Of a DNA stretch of 7,783 bases, positions 1 to 6,488 are shown piece after piece; positions within the stretch are counted from its first letter, which is position 1, and each line of letters opens with the position of its first letter. The notes below the pieces were generated by a model. The model saw only the letters and a list, made by a program, of their open reading frames with translations, did not search any database and was not told the DNA's origin. The DNA comes from Chloroflexota bacterium. Its GTDB lineage: Bacteria; Chloroflexota; Limnocylindria; Limnocylindrales; CSP1-4. The stretch covers positions 1 to 7,783 of the forward strand of contig JAOUEG010000073.1 in NCBI GenBank assembly GCA_029858845.1, written 5' to 3'. A program made the translations under genes and the position numbers.

Positions 1-217
1 GAGTGGCGAACCGACGGCCGCCGATGCGACCATGATCGTGGACCAGCTCGGCGACGCCGTCGATCTCGTGCTCGACGGAGGACCCGCGCACGGAGGGCCG
101 GCCTCCACGGTCGTTGACTGCACCGGGCCGCGTCCGCTCATCCTGCGGGTCGGAGCGATCCCGGTCGCGCGCGTCGCGGCCATCCTGGACGCGGCTGGTA
201 TCGAGCACGACCTCTAG
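1..217 (+). CDS. tsaC: Sua5/YrdC-family L-threonylcarbamoyladenylate synthase, C-terminal fragment
   Basis: This is the 3' end of a gene that begins before the window; the reading frame is open from base 2 to the TAG at 215-217, giving about 71 residues. The family condenses L-threonine, bicarbonate and ATP into threonylcarbamoyl-AMP, the cytoplasmic precursor of the t6A37 modification in tRNAs that read ANN codons. The fragment shows the usual C-terminal landmarks of the YrdC fold in order: SGEPTA, LGDAVDLVLDGG, a Gly-rich turn, STVVDCTG, and the final strand LILRVGAI followed by a short helix. The substrate-binding N-terminal part is outside the window. No Sua5-type extra domain follows, so this is the short YrdC-only form. 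Its place upstream of glyA matches a neighbourhood known in several Gram-positive and Actinobacterial genomes. Family membership is fairly sure; the symbol (tsaC, ywlC or sua5) is a naming choice. Confidence 0.8.
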   Translation, partial: SGEPTAADATMIVDQLGDAVDLVLDGGPAHGGPASTVVDCTGPRPLILRVGAIPVARVAAILDAAGIEHDL

Positions 218-284
218 GCATGCCGCCGGCTCGCCCGGTCGCGCGCGCCGCCCGACGCACCATCGCGACCGCAGGCCGACAGGC

Positions 285-333
285 TGCCGGGCCCGCCGTT
301 CGTGGGAAGATACCGGGCGAGCGTGCCGGGCCC
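285..333 (+). repeat. Pair of 10-bp direct repeats in the tsaC-glyA gap
   Basis: The word TGCCGGGCCC occurs at 285-294 and again at 324-333, 39 bp apart, inside the 169-bp non-coding gap. A small stem-loop (CCGGT, loop TCGG, ACCGG) lies just after it at 333-346. I recognise no glycine, THF or ZTP riboswitch consensus here and no clear promoter. In DNA this GC-rich such short repeats can arise by chance, so a function is not claimed. Confidence 0.3.
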
Positions 334-386
334 CGGTTCGGACCGGTGAGGGCGGCGCGCGGCGGACAGGAAGGAGTCGGCCGTCC

Positions 387-1711
<1,325 letters not shown>

Positions 1712-1712
<1 letters not shown>

Positions 1713-1729
1713 TGGTCGCTCGCGAGTGA
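1712..1729 (+). other. Five-codon micro-ORF linking glyA and the transferase gene
   Basis: ATG GTC GCT CGC GAG TGA (MVARE) starts on the last base of the glyA stop codon (TGATG) and its TGA overlaps the GTG start of the next gene (GTGA). No Shine-Dalgarno sequence is visible for the downstream GTG. The arrangement could let a terminating ribosome step from glyA through the micro-ORF to the next start. The sequence pattern is certain; translation of it is inference. Confidence 0.35.
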
Positions 1730-2835
1730 CGTTCATCGAGGGGGTCGAGGACAGCATCGGGCCGATCGTCGCCGTCTTCATCGCAGCGGCGCTGATCGCC
1801 CTCGTCGCGACCCCGCTGATCCGGCGGGTCGTCACCCACATGGACATCGTGGACCGGCCGGAGGCGCGCCGCGTCAATGTCGCGCCGGTGCCGCGGGCCG
1901 GTGGGCTCGCGATCGCCGCGGCGTTCCTGATCGCGGGGGCGATCTTCGTCGCCCTCAACTCCGGCGGCCGCTGGGTGCCTGAGCCGCTGACCATGCAGAC
2001 GAGCGACCTCGTCGCGCTGTTCCTCGGCGGTGCGGTCGCCGCCGGCGTCGGCGCGGTCGACGACCTCTACGACCTCCGTCCGCGATGGCAGTTCGTCGGA
2101 CAGCTGGGTTTGGCCGCCCTGGCCATCGTCCTGGGCATCGGCGTCGACATCATCGCGAACCCGTTCGGGAGTGGCGTCATCCGCTTCAGCCCGCTCTTCT
2201 CCGTCGGCTTCACGGCCTTCTGGATCATCGGGATGATCAACAGCATCAACTGGATCGACGGGCTGGACGGCCTGTCCTCGGGCATCGCCCTCATCGCTGC
2301 CATCACCCTGGGCCTGATCAGCCTCACGACCCAGGTCGGTCAGCCCTTGATCGCGGTCCTGTGCTTCGCGCTCGCCGGGGCCCTGGCCGGTTTCCTGCGC
2401 TGGAACTTCCATCCGGCATCCATCTTCGCCGGCACCAGCGGTGTGCAATTCGTCGGCTACACCTTGGCCGTGCTATCGATCCTCGGCTCGGCCAAGGTCG
2501 CGGTCGCCCTCCTCGTGCTCGGCGTGCCCATCATCGACACGTTCTGGATCATCGTCCGGCGGGTGGGCCAGGGGCGGTCCCCGTTCGCGGCCGATCGATC
2601 GCACATCCACCACCGGCTCCTGGATCTGGGACTGTCGCACCGCGACACGGTGCTCGTCATCTACGGCATCTGCGCGATGCTGGGCCTGATCGCGATGCTC
2701 GTATCGGAGGTCACTCAGCTGTACGCCTTCCTGGGGGTATTCGTGGTCTCGGGGCTGATCCTGTTCGGCCCGACCCGTGGAGCGTTCCGACGGCCGGAGG
2801 AGCTGGAGGCCGAGGCCTACGACAACGGCGACTGA
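1726..2835 (+). CDS. WecA/TagO/MraY-superfamily polyprenyl-phosphate HexNAc-1-phosphate transferase
   Basis: An integral membrane protein of 369 residues, within the usual 320-380 range. The family moves a sugar-1-phosphate, typically GlcNAc-1-P from UDP-GlcNAc, onto undecaprenyl or decaprenyl phosphate on the cytoplasmic face, starting envelope glycan synthesis. Motifs in order: DRPEARRVNVAPVPRAGG (43-60), VDDLYDLRPRWQ (111-122) with Asp112-Asp113, NSINWIDGLDGLSSG (172-186), WNFHPASIFAGTSGVQFVG (226-244), VPIIDTFWIIVRR (267-279) and HIHH (293-296). HIHH favours the WecA/TagO group over MraY, so it is probably not the lipid I synthase. About ten hydrophobic segments are visible. Two departures stand out: Thr237 sits where the family normally has the Mg-binding Asp of GDSG, and Asn51 replaces the usual His before PRxGG. 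The GTG start follows the glyA stop by 13 nt, so co-transcription and coupling are likely. An rfe/wecA-like gene just upstream of atp genes is also known in Mycobacterium. The sugar substrate is not certain. Confidence 0.88.
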   Translation: MTFIEGVEDSIGPIVAVFIAAALIALVATPLIRRVVTHMDIVDRPEARRVNVAPVPRAGGLAIAAAFLIAGAIFVALNSGGRWVPEPLTMQTSDLVALFLGGAVAAGVGAVDDLYDLRPRWQFVGQLGLAALAIVLGIGVDIIANPFGSGVIRFSPLFSVGFTAFWIIGMINSINWIDGLDGLSSGIALIAAITLGLISLTTQVGQPLIAVLCFALAGALAGFLRWNFHPASIFAGTSGVQFVGYTLAVLSILGSAKVAVALLVLGVPIIDTFWIIVRRVGQGRSPFAADRSHIHHRLLDLGLSHRDTVLVIYGICAMLGLIAMLVSEVTQLYAFLGVFVVSGLILFGPTRGAFRRPEELEAEAYDNGD

Positions 2836-2854
2836 CGACGGCTGACGCGGCCCG

Positions 2855-2903
2855 GCGCACCGTTCGTGCGCGAACGCACCACGACCGTGCAATCGAACGT
2901 TCG
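2855..2903 (+). promoter_or_regulatory. Cluster of overlapping dyads with CGAACG/CGTTCG half-sites
   Basis: Four inverted repeats crowd into 49 bp after the transferase gene: GCGCAC(2855-2860)/GTGCGC(2866-2871); CGTTCG(2861-2866)/CGAACG(2871-2876); GTGCG(2866-2870)/CGCAC(2875-2879); and the perfect palindrome CGAACGTTCG (2894-2903). The first three exclude one another as RNA hairpins. No T-run follows, so this is not a canonical intrinsic terminator. The CGAAC/GTTCG words recall Gram-positive LexA half-sites, but the spacing is wrong for that box. It may be an operator for the promoter 42 bp downstream or a transcript-end structure. Confidence 0.35.
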
Positions 2904-2941
2904 CAGGCACGCTCACCGGGTGGTGCGTCGCGACGGACCGG

Positions 2942-2950
2942 TGCTAGCAT
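2942..2950 (+). promoter_or_regulatory. Putative extended -10 promoter for the surface-protein gene
   Basis: TGCTAGCAT gives an extended -10 (TGn followed by TAGCAT at 2945-2950). No good -35 is seen at the expected distance; TGGTGC at 2921-2926 is the nearest candidate and is weak, which fits an extended -10 promoter. The predicted start near 2957 would leave a leader of roughly 39 nt before the ATG at 2996. A similar TGCTA element lies before the atp genes. Confidence 0.45.
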
Positions 2951-2995
2951 CGGCCGGCGAGTCGGTGTGGAGGCCGCTCGACCGGAGGGGCCCCG

Positions 2996-4213
2996 ATGCC
3001 CATCGAATTCGTCCTCGTCGCCCTGGTGGCCGTCGCGGTCGTCGTGGTGATCGTCCCGGCTGGTCGCCGATCCGTCGCCACCGCCGTCGATCTCATCGAT
3101 GGGTCCGTTGGCATGTTCGCCGTCCGCTCGTGGCTGGGGTTGGATACCACGACCGCCCGTCAGCGTCGGATCGACCGGCGCCGGGCTCGCGAGCAAGCTG
3201 AGATCAGGCGCCGCATCGGCGCTTCCGACGGCGCCGAGATGGATCCCGCCTCGACGGCACCCAACCGGCTGGTCGTGTCCGGTCGGTCACCGGACGGCGC
3301 TCCTCTGTCCCGCATGCCGCCGGCCGGTCCCCTGCGGCGCCGGACCCTCCGGAACGGGATCGTGGCAGCGGTCGTCGTCGTCATCGTCGCCTTCACGGCC
3401 GTTCGGGTCGCAGACCAGCCGAGCGGCGATGTCCTTGGGGCCACCGCGACGCCGCGTGAGCGGACCGGCGTCGTGCGCGCATCGTCATCGGTCCCGAGTC
3501 CGACGGATCCGGCTGCGGAGCCGGGCGGAGCGTCGGGCGGATCCCCTGGACCGGTCGTCGCGACCGGCGCGGCCGTCGGCGCGCTGGCGCAGCGGCTCAC
3601 GGGCGATACGGCCGGCGGGGAGACCGTGGACGTCGTGCTGTCGTGGGAGCCGGTTCCGGGCTCAGGCGCAGCGGCGGGCTACGAGCTCGATCGCCAGGTG
3701 GATGGTGCTGGCTACGAGCTCGTGGCCGCGCTCGGCCCCGATGTGACGATGCTCGAGCAGACATTGCCGATCGGTGCGACATCGTCCTTCCGGATCCGGG
3801 CGATCGGTGCCGACGGGACGTCCGGCGAGACGGCGGCCTGGCCACCCATCACCCCCGGGCGCCATCAGGAGGCGAGCCGGCTCGCGACCCTGCAAGGTGC
3901 ATGGCGACGCGCCGCCGGACCCAGCCTGTCCGGGGGTCGGGTGGCCTATACCCGGGCCCGATCGGCGTCGGTGGCGTTCCGGTTCCGCGGCACGGACGTG
4001 GGCTGGGTCGCCACCCGGACGCCGATGAGCGGTCGCGCCGAGGTCACCATCGATGGGGAGCGGGTCGCCGCGGTCGACCTGGGTGCTCCCTCGGTCCGCT
4101 ACCGCCAGCTGGTCTTCCGGCAGCACCTCGCGGGCGACACCGAACATCTGCTCGAGATCCGGTCGCTCGGCGGTGGTCGGGTGGACGTGGATGCCTTCGT
4201 GGTGCTGCGCTGA
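2996..4213 (+). CDS. Membrane-anchored protein with FN3-like and C-terminal jelly-roll-like domains, function unknown
   Basis: I do not recognise this 405-residue protein as a named family. Two hydrophobic segments are clear, residues 4-21 and 121-138. The stretch between them is Arg-rich (ARQRRIDRRRAREQAEIRRR, 54-73), so by the positive-inside rule it should be cytoplasmic, with the rest of the protein outside. A Ser/Pro/Gly/Ala-rich linker (about 141-190) leads to a fibronectin type III-like unit (about 210-285, containing LSWEPVPG, YELDRQVDGAGYELVA and SFRIRAIGADGTSG). The final 110 residues, with VAFRFRGTDVGWVAT, AEVTIDGERVAAVDLG, YRQLVFRQHLAGDTEHLLEI and VDVDAFVV, resemble the beta-sandwich found at the ends of many bacterial surface proteins and glycosidases; it may bind carbohydrate. 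No catalytic residues are apparent. The ATG is supported by GGAGGGG at 2984-2990. Its own promoter-like element and flanking gaps suggest a unit separate from the atp operon. An envelope or cell-surface role is inference only. Confidence 0.8.
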   Translation: MPIEFVLVALVAVAVVVVIVPAGRRSVATAVDLIDGSVGMFAVRSWLGLDTTTARQRRIDRRRAREQAEIRRRIGASDGAEMDPASTAPNRLVVSGRSPDGAPLSRMPPAGPLRRRTLRNGIVAAVVVVIVAFTAVRVADQPSGDVLGATATPRERTGVVRASSSVPSPTDPAAEPGGASGGSPGPVVATGAAVGALAQRLTGDTAGGETVDVVLSWEPVPGSGAAAGYELDRQVDGAGYELVAALGPDVTMLEQTLPIGATSSFRIRAIGADGTSGETAAWPPITPGRHQEASRLATLQGAWRRAAGPSLSGGRVAYTRARSASVAFRFRGTDVGWVATRTPMSGRAEVTIDGERVAAVDLGAPSVRYRQLVFRQHLAGDTEHLLEIRSLGGGRVDVDAFVVLR

Positions 4214-4242
4214 CCCGGGGATGGCCGCCCGCGATGCGCAGC

Positions 4243-4251
4243 TGCTACACT
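4243..4251 (+). promoter_or_regulatory. Putative extended -10 promoter of the ATP synthase operon
   Basis: TGCTACACT contains an extended -10 (TGn then TACACT at 4246-4251). It sits 23 nt before the ATG of the atpZ-like gene, so a transcript starting near 4258 would have a very short leader of about 16 nt. No -35 match is seen about 17 bp upstream. The palindrome GCAGCTGC (4238-4245) overlaps its upstream edge. Confidence 0.5.
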
Positions 4252-4274
4252 ACCCGCGCCTTGACAGGTCGCCC

Positions 4275-4496
4275 ATGAGCGAGCCCGGACCGGGTCTCGG
4301 GTATCTCGTCCTCTTCACGGAGATCGGTTTCACCCTCCTGGTGACGACGCTGCTAGGCACGCTCGGCGGCTATTGGCTGGACGGGCAACTCGGGACCCTC
4401 CCGATCTTCGCGATGGCCGGCTTCCTCGTCGGTGCCGGGACGGGGGCGTACGGGATCTACAAGCTGGTGAGTCGCTTCCTGGCGACGATCGAATGA
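4275..4496 (+). CDS. atpZ: AtpZ/AtpI-like small membrane protein of the F-ATPase operon
   Basis: A 73-residue protein with two hydrophobic segments (about 11-33 and 43-66) joined by GGYWLDGQLGTLP (31-43). This helix - G-x-W/x-L-D-x-x-L-G-T-x-P - helix pattern is that of the AtpZ family of small proteins encoded at the start of many F-type ATP synthase operons. Known relatives (AtpI/AtpZ) have been linked to c-ring assembly and to Mg2+ or Ca2+ movement, but their role is not settled. The conserved Asp36 in the membrane hairpin is typical. The frame is open far upstream, but the ATG at 4275 gives the family length and begins after the preceding gene's stop. The ribosome-binding site is weak (AGG at 4266-4268), and the gene would be first on the atp transcript if the -10 at 4246 is used. 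Being first in the operon supports the call. The name atpZ rather than atpI is chosen from length and motif. Confidence 0.78.
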   Translation: MSEPGPGLGYLVLFTEIGFTLLVTTLLGTLGGYWLDGQLGTLPIFAMAGFLVGAGTGAYGIYKLVSRFLATIE

Positions 4497-4538
4497 CTGC
4501 CGGCCGGACGCCCAGGGGCGACCGGCTCACAAGGGTCC

Positions 4539-4561
4539 GAGCGCGGCTGGACGCCGCGCTC
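4539..4561 (+). promoter_or_regulatory. 9-bp hairpin between atpZ and atpB
   Basis: GAGCGCGGC (4539-4547) and GCCGCGCTC (4553-4561) form a perfect 9-bp stem with the 5-nt loop TGGAC, ending 8 nt before the atpB Shine-Dalgarno sequence. No U-tract follows, so an intrinsic terminator is unlikely. It could mark RNA processing, protect the 5' end of the downstream message, or tune atpB translation. The pairing is seen directly; the role is inference. Confidence 0.5.
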
Positions 4562-4578
4562 CTGTGTGTGGAGCGAGC

Positions 4579-5595
4579 GTGTCGACCGACGAACCCGCCG
4601 AGATCGAGAGTCCGACCCCGAAAGGTGGGCGCAGCAGCAAGGTCAACTGGCTGCTGATCATCGGCCTTGCGTTCGTCGGCAACCTGGCGGCCTTCATCCT
4701 CGCGCCCCCATTCGACAAGGGAGACCCCGACGCCGAGTGCGCGTACCCGATCTGCTTCATCGAGGGGACACTGGAATTGCCGGCGCCGCACGTCGTCTGG
4801 CCGGCTGACCACGCCGCGAGTGGCGATCTGATCGTCTGGGACATCAGCATCTCCAGCACGATCCTCACGATGTGGATCATCTCCGTGCTGGTCATCGTCA
4901 CGCTCATCGCCATGACCCGGAAGCGGGAGGCGGTGCCAGGCCGCGTGCAGAACGCCATCGAGGCCCTGTACGACGGACTGCAGGGCTTCGCCCTGTCGCT
5001 CGGCGGGCCCAAGGCCAAGACCTACGTCCCGCTGTTCGTGACCCTGTTCATCTACATCCTGGTCAGCAACTGGAGCGGCCTGCTGCCGTTCGTCGGCCGG
5101 ATCGAACTCTTCCGGGCCCCCACCAGCGACGTGAACATCACGATCGGCCTGGCGCTGGTCAGCTTCTCCCTCTTCCATATCGAGGGCGTCCGTGCGCTCG
5201 GGTTCGGCGGGTACCTCTCCAAGTTCTTCCCCGTCCGGGAGTTCCGGAACGGGGTGGGCGCCGGGGTCATCGCGATGTTCGTGGGACTGATCGAACTCAT
5301 GCTCGAGTTCGTCAAGCCGCTCACGCTCTCCATGCGACTCTTCGGCAACATCTACGGCGGCGAGGTGGCGCTCGGCGTCATCCTGGCGCTCACCGTCGCC
5401 TTCGTGCCGGTCGCCCTGTACGGCCTGGAGCTCATGCTCAACACGGTCCAGGCCCTCATCTTCAGCGTCCTGACCCTCATGTTCATCCTCGCGGCCATCG
5501 AAGGCCATCACGAGGACCACGAGGAGCACCCGCGCGAGCCCGCCGCATCCCCGGTCGGCCCGGACGAATTGGATCAGGCTCTCGCGGCGCACTAG
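4579..5595 (+). CDS. atpB: ATP synthase Fo subunit a
   Basis: The membrane stator subunit that forms the proton half-channels against the c-ring; 338 residues, longer than the 230-270 of short forms because of an N-terminal region and a charged tail. Hydrophobic segments lie near 24-42, 92-112, 149-171, 186-202, 228-250 and 263-307 (probably two helices). The signature SMRLFGNIYGGE (251-262) carries the essential Arg253 (E. coli Arg210) and Glu262 (E. coli Glu219); NTVQALIFSVLT (288-299) carries Gln291 (E. coli Gln252). NWSGLLPFVG and PTSDVNITI are also typical. The external loop after helix 1 has a Cys pair, CAYPIC (54-59), and the C-terminus ends in a His/Glu cluster (308-317). I prefer the GTG at 4579 because GGAG at 4570-4573 is well spaced; GTG at 4564 in the same frame is an alternative adding five residues. 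It follows atpZ by 82 nt. Confidence 0.95.
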   Translation: MSTDEPAEIESPTPKGGRSSKVNWLLIIGLAFVGNLAAFILAPPFDKGDPDAECAYPICFIEGTLELPAPHVVWPADHAASGDLIVWDISISSTILTMWIISVLVIVTLIAMTRKREAVPGRVQNAIEALYDGLQGFALSLGGPKAKTYVPLFVTLFIYILVSNWSGLLPFVGRIELFRAPTSDVNITIGLALVSFSLFHIEGVRALGFGGYLSKFFPVREFRNGVGAGVIAMFVGLIELMLEFVKPLTLSMRLFGNIYGGEVALGVILALTVAFVPVALYGLELMLNTVQALIFSVLTLMFILAAIEGHHEDHEEHPREPAASPVGPDELDQALAAH

Positions 5596-5646
5596 TACCA
5601 TCCACCAACCACGGTCCCAATGATCCCGAGGCGAGACCCCGGGGAG

Positions 5647-5655
5647 TAGGAGGAA
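5647..5655 (+). promoter_or_regulatory. Strong Shine-Dalgarno sequence of atpE
   Basis: TAGGAGGAA is the best anti-16S match in the window, with GGAGG at 5649-5653 and 11 nt to the ATG. It lies in the longer-than-average 69-nt atpB-atpE gap. High atpE translation fits the need for many c subunits per complex, as known for the E. coli atpE initiation region. Confidence 0.65.
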
Positions 5656-5664
5656 CAGCTCAGC

Positions 5665-5889
5665 ATGGAACTCATCGGCGCAGGCCTCGCCGCTCTCGGC
5701 GTCATCGGCCCCGGCATCGGCATCGGCATCCTGGGTGGCCTGTCCTCGAGCGCGATCGGGCGGAACCCCGACGCAGCCGGGCAGATCCGCGGTCTCGCGA
5801 TCATCCTCGCGGCATTCGCCGAGGGCCTCGGCGTCCTGGCGGTCGTCGTCGGCCTGCTCGCGATCTTCCTCAGCCCGGCCGCGGCCTAG
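5665..5889 (+). CDS. atpE: ATP synthase Fo subunit c
   Basis: The 74-residue proteolipid that assembles into the rotor ring. Two membrane helices (about 4-28 and 41-69) flank the polar loop with GRNPD (32-36), the usual Arg-x-Pro contact with F1. Helix 1 has the Gly-rich packing motif GPGIGIGILGG (15-25). Glu53 in AFAEGLG (50-56) is the ion-carrying carboxylate in helix 2. Compared with the Na+-binding Ilyobacter c subunit, the Gln ligand of helix 1 is Ile20 and the Ser after the Glu is Gly54, so H+ coupling is predicted. The sequence resembles Chloroflexus-type c subunits more than actinobacterial ones, which is my main taxonomic clue. It has the strongest ribosome-binding site of the operon and sits between atpB and atpF as expected. 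Confidence 0.97.
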   Translation: MELIGAGLAALGVIGPGIGIGILGGLSSSAIGRNPDAAGQIRGLAIILAAFAEGLGVLAVVVGLLAIFLSPAAA

Positions 5890-5911
5890 GCGCCCGGGGT
5901 AGGACGACATC

Positions 5912-6487
5912 GTGGAGATCCTGGCCGTTGCCGCCGGCACGGCCGGCGGCGTGGTCGCCCTGACCGCCGAGGGTGAGGGGGCCGCTGGCCTGACGATCAA
6001 CCTGTTCTGGGTCCTCGTCAGCGCCATCAACTTCCTGATCCTTCTGGCGATCGTCTGGACGTTCGCCTTCAAGCCGCTGGCCAAGACGCTCGACGACCGC
6101 AAGGCCGCCATCGAGCAGGGCCTCAAGGACGCCGAGCAGGCCCGGCGCGATCGCGAGAGTGCGGAGGCCGAGCGTGTCGCCGCGCTCTCCGAGGCACGTC
6201 GCGAGGCGAACGAGATCCTGGCGCGAGCCCAGAAGGTGGCCCAGGAGAGCCGCGACGCGGACATCGCCGCGACGCGGGACGAGCTCGAGCGGATGCGCGT
6301 CCGTGCGGCTGCCGAGATCGACGCCGAGAAGACCCGCGCCATCGCGGACCTCCGCGGCGAGGTCGCCGACCTCGCCCTGGCGGCGGCAGGCAGAGTCGTG
6401 GGCGAAACGATGTCGGATGAGCGTCAGCGGCGCCTCGTCCAGGAGTTCCTGGCGACATCCGGCAGCAGCGGCGACCGGGGAGCCTGA
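5912..6487 (+). CDS. atpF: ATP synthase Fo subunit b
   Basis: The peripheral stalk subunit, 191 residues. One strong membrane helix (about 30-53, NLFWVLVSAINFLILLAIVW) is followed by FKPLAKTLDDRKAAIEQGL (53-71), the standard b-subunit junction, and a long Ala/Arg/Glu-rich coiled coil (about 55-165) that should dimerise and reach F1. The C-terminal segment VADLALAAAGRVVGE (151-165) matches the delta-binding end of the family. Unusually, about 28 residues precede the membrane helix, including a hydrophobic Ala/Gly-rich patch (3-18), but without the basic residues of a signal peptide. The GTG at 5912 is favoured by AGGA at 5901-5904; a GTG at 5951 would remove the extension but lacks a ribosome-binding site. 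It follows atpE by 22 nt and ends one base before the atpH start. It is separate from delta, unlike the b-delta fusion of mycobacteria. Confidence 0.95.
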   Translation: MEILAVAAGTAGGVVALTAEGEGAAGLTINLFWVLVSAINFLILLAIVWTFAFKPLAKTLDDRKAAIEQGLKDAEQARRDRESAEAERVAALSEARREANEILARAQKVAQESRDADIAATRDELERMRVRAAAEIDAEKTRAIADLRGEVADLALAAAGRVVGETMSDERQRRLVQEFLATSGSSGDRGA

Positions 6488-6488
6488 C

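Noticed and set aside
114..386. N-terminal extension of glyA in the same frame
   Set aside because: It overlaps the end of tsaC, is Arg-rich and unlike SHMT; the ATG at 387 has a good ribosome-binding site.
2855..2879. Intrinsic terminator after the transferase gene
   Set aside because: Good stems exist but no T-run follows on the + strand.
2894..2903. CGAACGTTCG as a LexA/SOS box
   Set aside because: Gram-positive LexA boxes have CGAAC-N4-GTTCG; here the half-sites are fused with no N4 spacer, and the neighbouring pair is in the everted order.
4261..4266. Perfect TTGACA resembling a -35 box
   Set aside because: It is 8 bp before the atpZ ATG, and no -10 is seen about 17 bp downstream, inside the gene; the extended -10 at 4246 is a better promoter.
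4493..4657. 54-codon frame starting with an ATGA overlap at the end of atpZ
   Set aside because: It is Arg-rich with no hydrophobic or domain pattern and overlaps the start of atpB out of frame; a missing separate atpI does not rescue it.
4330..6342. 670-codon open frame on the - strand across atpB, atpE and atpF
   Set aside because: It lies antisense to well-conserved ATP synthase genes and its composition is typical of a GC-rich shadow frame.
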